This document shows positions 24,951 through 35,333 of a DNA stretch of 64,000 bases, piece by piece. The position numbers and the translations under genes are program-made. The DNA lies in the NCBI GenBank assembly GCA_007922195.1, contig ML682059.1, positions 9,445,748 through 9,509,747 on the forward strand. Reading direction: 5' to 3'. Under the pieces are notes generated by a model. The model made no database searches and was not told the DNA's origin. It saw nothing but the letters and a program-made list of their open reading frames with translations. The DNA comes from Podocnemis expansa. Lineage: Eukaryota; Chordata; Testudines; Podocnemididae. Positions within the stretch are counted from its first letter, which is position 1. Every line of letters starts with the position of its first letter.

Positions 24951-25408
24951 GATGAAATTAAGAAAGGGGCTGGACTGGTAATTGCTCTGTGGGAAAAAAA
25001 AAAAGTAGGTGGAAGCACATCTGCACAATACACTATGAAGCAAAGAAAGATACCCCTGCGTGTACTCCTCTTCTGTAAAAATTCACATTAGTAAATGGAA
25101 TGTATGTTTGAAATACCGGCAAATTCCTCTAGCTCTGATTTTGTTTTGCCAAGTGCACTGTAAGTTTATCCACTCTGCTTTATTTGTTCTGAGTAGGATT
25201 CTTTCAAAATAAAGAAGAAAACAGGATCCCTGGCCCACAGAGTTTCAATCTAGGAAATATTTCATAGTCTGAAATATTACTATGTAATCTTAAAACATTT
25301 CTCTCTTTGTCTGGGGTAAGCAGGTTTTAAATTCTAGAGGTATCAGGACATTAGTTCAAACACGACCTTTGCCTGATGCTTTGCTTTTACTGGTAAAGGG
25401 GTTACAGG

Positions 25409-25765
25409 CAGTGTTCCCTCTAATTTGTCATAGGCTGTGTGAACAAAAAATTTATTTTGTGCAAATTTTTGGAACCAGTGTCCAAATTTGTGCACACTCC
25501 AGTGAGTGTGGTCAAACTTGTGAGTGCAATGAAGTAAGTGTGTATGATGCAAATAATGTCTAAATTTTATTTTGATATGATGATGGAAATGATTTCATAA
25601 ATTACAAAACCTTATTTGAAACATGCTACTTGAAATAGCCTTCTTGAAGTAGCATAAAAATATTAGCACTGTTGAATTTTTTTGTGCACACTTTATTTTG
25701 TTGTGTGCACGGGCTTCCACAACCTGTGTGCGTGTGCACACGTGCACAGCTTAGAGGGAACATAG
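25409..25765. mobile_element. hAT element with perfect 8-bp target duplication
   Basis: The left terminus CAGTGTTCCCTCTAA is mirrored by the right terminus TTAGAGGGAACATAG. The element is flanked by GTTACAGG on both sides (25401-25408 and 25766-25773). It is 357 bp long and non-autonomous. The right end is rich in GTGTGCACACG motifs. An 8-bp duplication and CAG..CTG-type termini are diagnostic of the hAT superfamily. Confidence 0.9.
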
Positions 25766-26924
25766 GTTACAGGTCTGTAACTCACACAAATGAATGGATT
25801 TCACTTAGTTTCCCAAAATATTCATCATCAGTCTCCTAGATGTGGACAGAAAACCTCTCTTCTGATAAGGGGCTGAATCGTCCAACACCTCAAGAATGAT
25901 AATATTTGGGTGTTATGGCAATGATGGAACTTGGAAGAGAAGGCAACTCTTAGACCAAACATCTTAATTTCCCTCTTCCTTCAGTGCCTCAAGGATTTTT
26001 ATTTAAATGGAACATTCTAATTATCTCCTCATCCCACTAAGTTAAACAAGTTTTACTTCTTGTTGTTGGGCCTCCGGGTGATGTAAATAGCATCTACTAA
26101 CATTTGAAGACAGGTATGAAATTGTGTGTTTATCCCACCTGTCCCTAAAAGAACAGAAGCACTGTATTTAAACTAACTTATTTTAGATACAGTGCTTTTT
26201 AATCCATGTAGCCAGCCATTTATTTATCTTCTCCTTCATAGAGATGGTTTTCAGCTAAAGAGCAGGCAAACAGTTCTGCTCTTTAATTTAACAACCCTTC
26301 CAATTGGCTTCCAACTGTTTCAACTGTTGATAATTAGCCACAGTTAGCTTTTTTTAATTTATATATTGCCTCTAGCTAAATTATTCTAAAGACAAGAGTT
26401 CACATACAAATGATCTTTCGCTGTCGAGACACCATTTTATGATGCATCACCTACTGAACATTTCTAATCACCAGAAAGTTTGTGCATGCACATACTTAAA
26501 CATCTGGGCAATACCCATTTGCACAATGCAATTACCCCCACTTGGAATTGCACAAAGTAGAACAGAGCCCCACTTTTCAAATAAAAAATTTATTTCCAGC
26601 ACAGCACAGTTAAATTTCTAGTCCTTCTAGATAGAACCCACTCTAAACTGCCGAATTAAGCTGCCCATGGCATTATCTAAAATATCAAGAGCTACTTGGT
26701 GTAGAATTGAGTAGGTAAAGTACCGAGAGCCACAGAGGACCCAAAACAAAGTCTGGATCATCTCAATTTGTCTCAGGCACTTTTCTAAAATACTCCTGAC
26801 CTCTTTCACCACCAAAGTTGAGACAGAATTAATTTATATGATTCCCTGCTCTCCAAAGAATTTCCTCTCTTTCCCTCATTCAGTTTTATCCAGTGTCCCA
26901 AACATCTGAGCCATCAGTTGCAAG

Positions 26925-27181
26925 CAGAGCCCTGCAGATCCACAGATATTTGCATTGCATCCACATCTCTGCATCCAATGTTGATATCTGCTGACCATTT
27001 TTTGTGGCTGCAGACTGGATACAGGTCCATATGTTCTTATCTGTGCAGGGCTAGAGACATGCAAATACACAGATACCGCATAATATCCACATCCACGGAT
27101 GCAATGTGGATATCCCCAGACCATTTCTTGCAGATGCAGATTGGATGTGGATCCACACATTTGTATCTGCACAGGGCTCTA
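26925..27181. mobile_element. Small hAT-like element made of two tandem units
   Basis: CAGAGCCCTGCAGAT at the left mirrors ATCTGCACAGGGCTCTA at the right. The flanks are GTTGCAAG (26917-26924) and GCTGCAAG (27182-27189), 7 of 8 identical. Inside, two imperfect direct units of about 100-130 bp share ATCCACATC, GATATC..CAGACCATTT or GACCATTTTTTG, GCAGA.TGGAT and ATCTG.GCAGGGCT blocks. Confidence 0.75.
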
Positions 27182-29449
27182 GCTGCAAGTTCAGTTTCCA
27201 TTTCTGTCCTCAACACGAGAGGAGACCCCGGCACAAAAATCAGTGTTCCAACACACCTTGTTTGCAATGCATAACCATTGTTTGCAGGACTTCTGATGCA
27301 TTTCACATTCCAGATTACAGATCTACATTTCGACTCATCTTGGTCTCTGACTGCCTAATATCAATCAACAAACAATTTGGTCACTCCAAAAATATTCTAA
27401 AGAATATCTGAATTCCCTATAGCAAGACTCTCAGTGCCCAGCATCTTCCAACCTCAAAATTAACGACTTTTAGGCATCACAGCTAAGGCAGAAAATTCCT
27501 TACAAGAGCACGGATACATCATTAAAATAGATGTGCCCAACCTAGAAAACCTCAGCCAAAATTCAACCCACTTCATATTATCTACATCAATCAGTGACTG
27601 AAATAGTGGGACATGCCACAAGTATTGTTTGGGTGCCCAAAATGGATCCCTGGATACTAAAAGGACCAAGAAACACAGAATAATTCTGTTTTCAACAGAA
27701 CTGAATGCATAGCCCTGACATGCAAACACAAACATCATCAAAACATGAACAACTAAAGCTTCAGAAAACTAAAACAAAAAAGTAACTCTTGGAAAATATT
27801 TCACTGGCTTTTCCACTGAAGACTTAAAACATATTGCTGCTCTCTGTGTAATGATATAACTCAAATTAGACTAGGCTGGTATGAAGAGATGGTTAGATCA
27901 AATCCTTTCTGGGTGCCACTGCAAACAACTGTGTATCTTCATTACATGACATTCTGGCTATTAGCCCTCAGAGTGAGCTTTTCTTCTAGAAACCCAAGGT
28001 TTGTAGAAAGTACCTAGAGCTAATAGCAGCGGCATAGCCGGTTCTTGTTTTCTTGTCAGGCCCCTGAATCTGGAGGGTGGGCCCAGTTTAGGGCAGGTTC
28101 TGGCCATGTGACCCGAAGCTGCCCAAGACTCCCAGTTCTTACGTCAGGCTCCACTAGTTACTTAGCAAGTGGAGCTGTGGAAAGAGCGAGGGAGAGAGGC
28201 AGCATGATGGATGAAGCCGTCCCTCGGCAGTAGCACAAACTTCACCATCATGGCTGCAGCGCTGGCCAGCAGTCAGCAGCTGCAGGCAGAGCAGAGATGC
28301 CGGTGCCTCTGCTCCACTTGTGCCCACAGCAGCAAAGACTGCACCACGGCAGGGCATGGCAGTGGGCAGGCCTCATCTCCAAGTGGGGTCTTTGGCTCAT
28401 CCATGGCTACACCCCCGATTAGTAGACTGCTCACTGTAGAAAGCTTCCAGCTCAGATTTAGAAGTGGTATATTGCATCAGTTAACCGTTTGTGGTCACCA
28501 AGAACAGACGTGTTTTAATTTCTCCTTCAATATTCAGGGGAACAGAATAAAACTGGACTCCTCCTCCATCAGAACGCTCTTCAAAGCAACGAGGGCAGTC
28601 CCCTCACAGCACATTTTAAGAGCCACAGGGTTCCACCTAAGTCGCAGATGTTAAATTTATCAATTTAGAAGTCCAGTTTAAGGACTAAAAACTACTCAGG
28701 TCTACCACTTCTAATTAAAATTGGCCCTCATTTCCCGATGTTTGATTTTCCTTTTTCCCCTGAATTCAGTTCTTCCTATTCTCCTCTCCCCTCCCACAAA
28801 TTATCTATTCTATAGCTTGCTGATACAAGAGGGAGCAAAGCAAACAAGACTCATTTTGACTGCATACCACTAGCAGTGTTGGCATATCTCAGTAAGAATA
28901 TTAAACACCTACATAATGCTACGTTGTACCTCTGTGGATCACTCAATGCCCTCAACATGTGCAGGAATAGGTATGTGTGTATTATTAGCCATTGCTCATT
29001 TAAGTACCTAATTACTGACAACACCAAAGATTAGAAGGGTCTTGGAGTAAGCTTTATACAGAATCTGTACAAATCACAGTAAGCATCCTTGTACGATGAA
29101 GAAGTGAGTTGATTAATATGGTTCACAATGAGGCTGAAACAACAAAATTTTGGCAGATGTCAAATACAATAAAGCGTCAAACACTATCCCATTAAATCAA
29201 CTGTAAGTTTCTGGATTTCAAACACACACAAGATCTGGCACTGAATTAACTAGACCGAAACTTAGCACTATGGTGTCATGGTTATAGTTGTATAGATTTG
29301 AAAGATCCCATAAAAACCCCAAAAATGCTTTAAGGATCAAAGAGAGAATCTTTATAAATCTGTCTCTCTTCTCTAGAAACTCCCACTGTGTATTGGCATT
29401 TGTCCCAGAACCGCTCCTTAGAAAGAGTGTTTAAAATTAAAGTTTTGAT

Positions 29450-29560
29450 TAAAAGATCTAGGCTCAGACTCAGTAAGAGAGTTGAACACTTGCCTAACTT
29501 TAAACAAGTGCATTTTCCCATTGACTTAACTTTAACGGAAGTACACGGATACTTACTTTT
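29450..29560. repeat. Fragment of a sauropsid palindromic MITE
   Basis: GTTGAACACTTGCCTAACTT, then AAGTGCATTTTCCCATTGACTT and AACTTTAACGGAAGTACAC resembles the TTAAGC/CATTGACTT palindromic repeat also seen near 4.2 and 11.86 kb. It is degraded and its limits are approximate. Confidence 0.35.
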
Positions 29561-30432
29561 AGGCATTTTTTTTAAGAATCTTCCCAAAACTGGAGCTACT
29601 ATACTTTTTACCATGTATGTTTTCTATTTAATTTTTGCATTTAACTCATTTTTGACAGTAAAAATAAATAAGCCAGTAACTGAGCCACTTTCACTTTCTG
29701 GTTCTCTCTTTCTGGCACAAGGCTGCTTTGTTTGGATTAAAACAATAAGGAAATGCTTACATTTCGGGGTGGAGAAGAGAAAAGCAACCAAATGTGACAT
29801 TAAAAAAAATAAAAATAAGTATCAACATTAGGCTTGGTAAAAAAAAAAAATTTTTTTTTTTTTTTTTTAAACACAAAACCTATCTATTCGGATTAAACCA
29901 TCTAATAGCAACCCTGCCAATATCAAAAACACTGAACAATGTAATGGGTCTCATGGTCTTAAGCTGGCATGGGGAAGATTTATGAATGGACCATAAAAAC
30001 CTGACAATTCTGCCCTTCATATTCCCACGTCCACATGGCTCCTGTCACGTGGTAGTTTACTTTGAGACTTAAGGCCTTCCCTTCTTTTCATTTTGTGGAT
30101 TTACTCAAAACTCTTTGGAATTGTTTAACGACCCCTGTATTTAACTCCTATTTTTCTTGCAGCACAACTTACAACTGATATTTCTCTGCTCAGAGCACAT
30201 GCTAGAGCTCTCTTGATTATTTTGACTTTTCTTTCTCGTTGGATAGTATTGAGCAGCATAGCACTGCATAGGAGAGCTATATAATAGTGTGATCCTGAGA
30301 TATTACATAAGCCTTGCTGCTGTTTATTTCAGCACAAACATTTCAAGCAGGCCCATTGCCAGAGCCCAGTTAACTTCAGCAGCAAGCATCTCCAACCGCT
30401 GGTGATGCGACACTGGATAGGGAGGGCTCTCA

Positions 30433-30889
30433 GGCTACGTCTACACTTGCATGTTATTTTGAATTTAGGAAGCTTAATTCAAAATCACTTATTCCCTGGC
30501 CAAGGAGGCATTTTATTATATTGAATTTAAAAAGTCCTTAATTCAAAATAAGGAACCACTTATTCAATATAATTAAACCTCTTTTTACTTCAAAGCATCG
30601 CTTATTTCAAAGTTATTAGTTTGAATTTAGCCATGAAACAGGCTTAATTCAAACTAATTTCCCTACTCTTTTGCCTACTTTTCCCTGTTTCGAATTAGAG
30701 AGTCTAGTGAAGACTCTACTTTGAATTAATAAAGCCCAATTTGTTTCAAATTAGAGAGTCTTCACTGGACTCCTAATTCTAAATAATAACTTTGAAGTAG
30801 TTCTAATTAGAAAATAACTTTGATTTAAATTTGAAGAAGTTATTTCAAATTGATTACTTTGAATTAATTTTGAAAGTGTAGACATAGCC
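30433..30889. mobile_element. PIF/Harbinger-like MITE rich in TTTGAATT palindromes
   Basis: The termini GGCTACGTCTACACTT and AAGTGTAGACATAGCC are inverted copies, flanked by TCA (30430-30432 and 30890-30892), a 3-bp duplication. The 457-bp interior is crowded with TTTGAATTA and TAATTCAAA half-sites. It is non-autonomous and lies directly against the CR1 end that follows. Confidence 0.8.
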
Positions 30890-30901
30890 TCAGTTACTGA
30901 A

Positions 30902-31441
30902 GAGAGCTCTTTCCCATGTGTCTGGCTGGTGGATCTTGCCCCCATGCTCAGGGTCTAACTGGTCACCATATTGGGGGTCAGGAAGGAATTTTCCCCCAGG
31001 TCAGATTGACAGAGACCCTGAGGGCTTTTTGCTTTCTTCTGTAGTATGGGGCACAGGTCACTTGTAGGTTTAAACTAACATAAATGATGGGTTCTCTCTA
31101 GCTTGAAATCTTTAAACCATGGTTTGAAGACTTCAGTAACTCAGTCATAGGTTAGAGGTTTATTACAAGAGCAGGTGGGTGAAGTTCAGTGGCTGGCGAT
31201 GTGCAGGAGGTCAGACTAGATCATGGGTCTCAAACTCAAATTACCATGAGGGCCTCATGAGGACTAGTACAGTAGCCCAAGGGCTCCACCACTGCAACCT
31301 TTTCATACAAAAATTGATAGTGAAAGTGTCTTTGTGGGCCGCAAGAAACATAAGGGCTGCACGGAGCTCTCGGGTCACAAGTTTGACTCCCCTGGACTAG
31401 ATGATCATTACGATCCTTTCTGACTACAGAATCTGAGTCAG
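30902..31441 (+). mobile_element. CR1 LINE 3' end interrupted by a hAT element
   Basis: It carries TGTCTGGCTGGTGGATCTTG, CATGCTCAGGGTCTAACTGG, TCACCATATTGGGGGTCAGG, then GTGCAGGAGGTCAGACTAGA. After the inserted element (31222-31394) it resumes with CTAGATGATCATTACGATCC and TTTCTGAC. It matches the copy at 18448-18800. It is 5'-truncated and ends about 80 bp from the TPPP exon at 31522-31675. Confidence 0.85.
31222..31394. mobile_element. hAT element nested in CR1, perfect 8-bp duplication
   Basis: The 173-bp insert starts CATGGGTCTCAAACTC and ends AAGTTTGACTCCCCTG. GACTAGAT flanks it at 31214-31221 and 31395-31402. Removing it restores the CR1 reading CAGACTAGATGATC. It carries the GGGCCGCAAG motif usual for this turtle hAT family. 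Confidence 0.93.
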
Positions 31442-31521
31442 TCTTTAGGCTCCTAAAAAGAAACAGCTTTGGGCAAGGGGATTGAGATTGAATGTATGTC
31501 ACTATTAAAGTACTACTATAC

Positions 31522-31675
31522 CGTTACTCCAGATATGATTGGGGCTTTTCCTTCGATAAGCTTATGCATCTCTTGAACCGCTTCTTCATTGCTCTTGTCT
31601 TTAAACCGTTTCTTGGAGAGTTCTTGAAGAGCTTCCTTAAACTGATCAAAAGTAATCGTCCTAGAAGATTTCCCC
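31522..31675 (-). CDS. TPPP: TPPP, penultimate coding exon (51 codons plus one split base)
   Basis: This is the middle of the p25-alpha domain. The minus-strand reading contains [19 protein letters not shown], then EEAV, then [15 protein letters not shown], the conserved helical core of TPPP. The acceptor is a T-rich tract ending TTTTGCCAG, and the first base G completes a split lysine codon from the previous exon. The donor is ACG|GTATAG at 31520-31522. Length is 154 nt (1 + 51 codons), ending in phase 0, which joins the terminal exon in frame. The preceding exon should encode the N-terminal disordered region and the GRNVTVTDVD-type segment. No matching ORF occurs up to position 64000, so it lies beyond the window. 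The exon sits between a CR1/hAT nest (30.9-31.4 kb) and a MITE (31.97 kb), both intronic. Confidence 0.95.
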
Positions 31676-31970
31676 CTGGCAAAACATACACAGAAAAATC
31701 AGAAGAAATTAGAAAAGGGAAACAGAGTACTCCAAGAGAAGGAAAATAGATGCAGTCCACCATAGTGAACAGCCAACATACAGTAAGAACAGTACATAAA
31801 AGGAACCACCATCCATTCTAATAAGACTTCCAGTGCAGCGCCTTCCTTGAATGTCACTATGATAGTGCTATAAGATCATCTCTTGGCTACACTTCAGAAT
31901 TAAAGGGAAACTAAAGGACTTGGACTATTATCTGTACTCCTCTCAGAATGCCAGACCTGTCTAAACCAAG

Positions 31971-33101
31971 GGCTGGCCTACACCTAAAACTTACCTCAAC
32001 CTATGCATCTCAGGGACCGTGATAAAAGTATCACACCACCATGACCCCTTATAAGCCAACTTAAGGCAACAGCAGGTCAATTGAAGAATTTTTCTGTCAA
32101 CCTAGCTGCTGCCGCTTGAGGAGCAGATTTCCTAATGACACTTGCATTCTTGGTAACAAAAACTATACCTTAAAGTGTCTATAAGTATACATCTTTTCAC
32201 ATGCCTAATTTAATATCCCCAAACATTTAGACAATAATTTACACATCTTGCCTTTGAGGCTTAATCATACAGACACGTTCCAGGCTAAAATTTAACATAC
32301 TAAGGCAGGGGTAGGCAACCCCCAGCACGTGCGCCAACAGTGGCAACCGTGCCCATTCAGAGCAGCACATGGCACTCGCTGCAGTCCCACAGAAATTGCC
32401 ACTCCTGCCACCAAAAGCCACTCTGGGCAGCTTCCCTCAGGTGCAGCTGGGACACAGGGGTCCCCCCATGCCTACACCTCCATGTGACACAGAAAAAAGC
32501 TGCCCAGAGTGGCTCTTCTCCGTAGCATGATGCTTTCCAAAGGAGCCACTCTGGGCAGCTTCTTTCTGCAGCATGCCTGGAAACCCCCTGAAACGAGCTG
32601 CTTTTTTTCATGGCACGCCTGGGGACCCGTCCTCAAGGATGCTACCAAGATTAGTCACTCTAGGCAACTTCCTTCCGTGGCATGTGTGGGAAGCACTCCT
32701 ACTCCAGTCGTGACCGCTGCTGAATTTTCAGGCAGCCGTTACATTTCTTCAGGAGAGGGGGTCACCGGTGCCAGCTGAGGGTTGGGGAGGAAGGACCGGC
32801 ACGGGGTTGGCAAAGGTTGCTGACCCCTGTACTAAGCGTACATCTACAGTGAGACAGCAGCCAAGCTTACGACACTACCTCAGTGTTGCAGTAGCACCGC
32901 AGTACAAATACTTCCTAGACCAACAGAAGGGGTTTATCCATTGATGTAGGTAATCCACCTCTCCAAGAGGCAGTGACTATGGCAAAAGAATTCTGCTATC
33001 AACATAACCACGTTGCATCAAAGAGAGCAGAGTGCTAAAATTTGTTTACAGCTCTGAGCAACCCAGCTAAGTTGATCTAAGTTTTAGGCATAGGTCAGGC
33101 C
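31971..33101. mobile_element. MITE with 22-bp inverted ends, split by a hAT insertion
   Basis: The left end GGCTGGCCTACACCTAAAAC and the right end GTTTTAGGCATAGGTCAGGCC are inverted copies. Subtracting the nested element at 32306-32829 leaves about 600 bp. The body includes CAACCTA-type motifs and a GTACATCTACAGTGAGACAGC segment after the insertion, as in PIF-like chelonian MITEs. The target duplication is not clear. Confidence 0.7.
32306..32829. mobile_element. hAT element (CAGGGGTAGGCAACC ends)
   Basis: The termini CAGGGGTAGGCAACC and GGTTGCTGACCCCTG are inverted copies. The flanks are TACTAAGG (32298-32305) and TACTAAGC (32830-32837). The interior is GC-rich with repeated GCCACTCTGGGCAGCTTC blocks (three imperfect copies at about 32410, 32500 and 32545). 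That accounts for the overlapping ORFs on both strands. Confidence 0.92.
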
Positions 33102-33958
33102 TAAGTACAAAATCTTCCCAAAAAATGAAGTTCTAATAATATTATTAATGCTGTCCCAAAAGCAGCATCATTAATACAGAGGGATCTATTCAAGGGCTTA
33201 CAAAGTTAGGAAACTCAAAATCAAAGGCAATGTTTAATGCAGTCTGTGTTGCTCAGCAACATGCTACTACATCAGGCTAGCCTGCAGCCCAAATGTTTCT
33301 TTTTATGCCAATTTAGAGAAGCTTCTTGACAAACTTAGCAAAAAACTCCAGACAGTCCTTTCAGCGGTGACAGCTGTTTATACAGGTGTAAATGATGGGT
33401 GGTGAGGACAGGGAAAGTGTGTGCCAACATCAGAAAGATCAGGCTAGAAAAACTGCATGCAGAAATCTAATTTGACTGTAATGACTAGATGTCATTATGA
33501 TCACAAACAATATTGCAGGGCCTCAAAAAGATGTTGGCAAAAATACCAGACTCAGCTGCTCATGTCATTTGCTGTGCAACTATCCTGCTATGCAACATCC
33601 CTGACACAAGCAGGTATAGTACAATGAGGGTAAGAAGAGTTGTAAACATACAGTCAAATTTTCTCTCTCCAGAAGGAATCTTACAGAAGCTGAAGCTAGA
33701 TTTTGGTCTGAGTTAAGGAACATATTTCTAGTGTGAAAGCCAAACCAACCATACCAAAACCCCCCAACAAAAACTAAAAAACTCCAACCCCACCCCCAAG
33801 AAATGAAACAAAGAAAATGTCCAGAATCAAAGATTCAGTGCACGGGAAGTGACATAACACAGCTAACTCCAACAATTCTCATTCTGTTTTGGCGAACTCT
33901 AACACTGCCTGATACCAAATAAATCTGAAATCCTCAGACATGTTTTTCTATGAACTGA

Positions 33959-35333
33959 GGCCCAAACTCACAAAGAGTCTTAGCTGTTGCAGCATTCAAG
34001 TTTTAGGTGCACAGACACCCAGTGGAATTCACAAACACCAAATTAGATATCCAAGCTCCCTGTATACAATGAATGGGGAGAGTCAGATGCCTGAGAATGA
34101 GACCAATAAAAGCCAGCACTGTAGGTGGGGAGCTACCTGAGAGCTTGTCAATAGGAGATGCTAAGGAGCAGGATATGTTCCCAGAACACCACCGCCCATC
34201 CCCTCACCACCCCAAATAGTTAGGCACCTGTATCTGCTCTCAATCCACAGCTGGGATTCCTTTTCTGGAGTCAGGCAAGAAAGCAGGTTTTTTTGTACGA
34301 AGGCAGGAGTAGGCTCCCTGATTCTACTCAGAACAGCTAAGGGAAGACCATGATTCCCACCTTTAGCGCAGTGATTAAGGATCTCACCTGGGATCTGGAT
34401 CCAATTCTTCCCTCTGCCTGATGAGAGGGGATATGACCAGGAAACTGCTACCTCTCATGAGTGGCTTACCCACAAGTCTATAGAGCAGGGGTGGCCAAAC
34501 TTATGGAACTCAAGAGCCACACAAGTTGATTATTGAACCTTCGAGTGCTGCACTGAGGCCTATAGCCATATACTTTTACCTACACCAAAATTACTAGGTT
34601 TAAAATTCATTGCACACTTTAATTTTATCGTAAAAAGAGGTCAAATATCAATCCTACTAATGTCAGATTCTAATAATTACTTAGGGTTACCTTGAAAATT
34701 AGGCCTACACAGCAAAAACTTAGCTGCTGCTCGATGTAGAGGACTGCAGGCTAGTGGTGAGTTTTTTTTCACATTCTGGCCATACTGCACTTCTCCCCGC
34801 CATCTCCGACCATGCCGCACCTATCCCCACCATCCCAACCCTCTCCTGAACTCCTAGGCTGGGGCTGCTTTCCTAAACTGATTTGCTGACGTTCTTCCAG
34901 AAGCCACAATTTTTCATTCAAGAGCCACATGTGGCTCCGGAGCCGCAGTTTGGCCGGGCCTGGTACAGAGTGTTCCCTGTGTGCATGGTGTCTCCCTCGC
35001 TCTCTGCTACTGAATCTGTTCACCCGCACGTAAATAATTAAATAATCATTGGGCCAGACAGAGAGAGAGAGAATAACTCTACAATCCAAGGGTTGGGCTG
35101 TCACCTGAGAGGTGGGAAACTTCTGCCAATGCCTGCTTTCACGTGGTTTGAGGATCCTGCTAGAGGTAAGTGGACTTAAGGGTCCTGCACATGACTAGAA
35201 GCAGAAACTTAGAAAACTATTATTCAGGGACTGTTGGAACCTCCAGAATTAGGTGGCAGCTGATCAGAGGACTGATCTTGATGGCACCTAAATATTGGAC
35301 TTAAGTATTTATGACCTACTAAGAATCTGGCCC
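33959..35333. mobile_element. Large MITE with tRNA-like modules, split by a hAT
   Basis: GGCCCAAACTCACAAAGAG at the left and CTACTAAGAATCTGGCC at the right are decayed inverted ends of the GGCCCAGATTCTCAAAG type. The body contains two tRNA-like segments, GCAGTGATTAAGGATCTCAC at about 34370 and AAGGGTTGGGCTGTCACC at about 35088. Between them lie TAATTAAATAATCATTGGGCC and AGACAGAGAGAGAGAG. A hAT element occupies 34486-34962. This composite architecture is familiar from turtle and crocodile genomes. Confidence 0.55.
34486..34962 (-). mobile_element. hAT element (CAGGGGTGGCCAAAC ends), copy 1
   Basis: CAGGGGTGGCCAAACTTATG and CGCAGTTTGGCCGGGCCTG are the ends. CTATAGAG and GTACAGAG (6 of 8) flank it. 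The internal GAGCCACA and GCTCCGGAGCCGC motifs and the body match the element at 37562-37916 in opposite orientation. Confidence 0.85.

Larger units (their letters stand above)
16603..31521 (-). other. TPPP: TPPP intron 3 (between the last two coding exons)
   Basis: This intron is 14.9 kb with GT..AG ends on the minus strand. It holds two tRNA-derived fold-backs (16.85-17.14 kb), a LINE ORF2 tail (18.02-18.42 kb), CR1 3' ends (18.45 and 30.9 kb), Penelope-like fold-backs (20.1-20.9 kb), crossed inverted repeats (22.7-22.9 kb), two hAT elements with target duplications (25.4 and 26.9 kb) and a MITE (30.4 kb). I recognise no repeat in 17150-18000, 18970-19860, 21000-22730, 22930-25400, 25780-26900 and 27190-29450. 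Homopolymer tracts are frequent: T at 18564 and 19415, A at 19019, and A then T at 29840-29868. Confidence 0.9.

Noticed and set aside
26149..26205. Short hairpin with AAGCACTGTAT arms near 26157-26203
   Set aside because: Arms of about 11 bp with an AT-rich loop are within what is expected by chance over a 64 kb AT-rich window.
28211..28654. 147-codon plus-strand ORF that could be an exon of a new gene
   Set aside because: No conserved motif. It starts in a GC-rich repeat-like segment and runs into ordinary AT-rich intron.
29388..29831. 147-codon plus-strand ORF
   Set aside because: It overlaps an old MITE fragment and a poly-A region. It is lysine-rich at its end because of the A-tract and has no motif.
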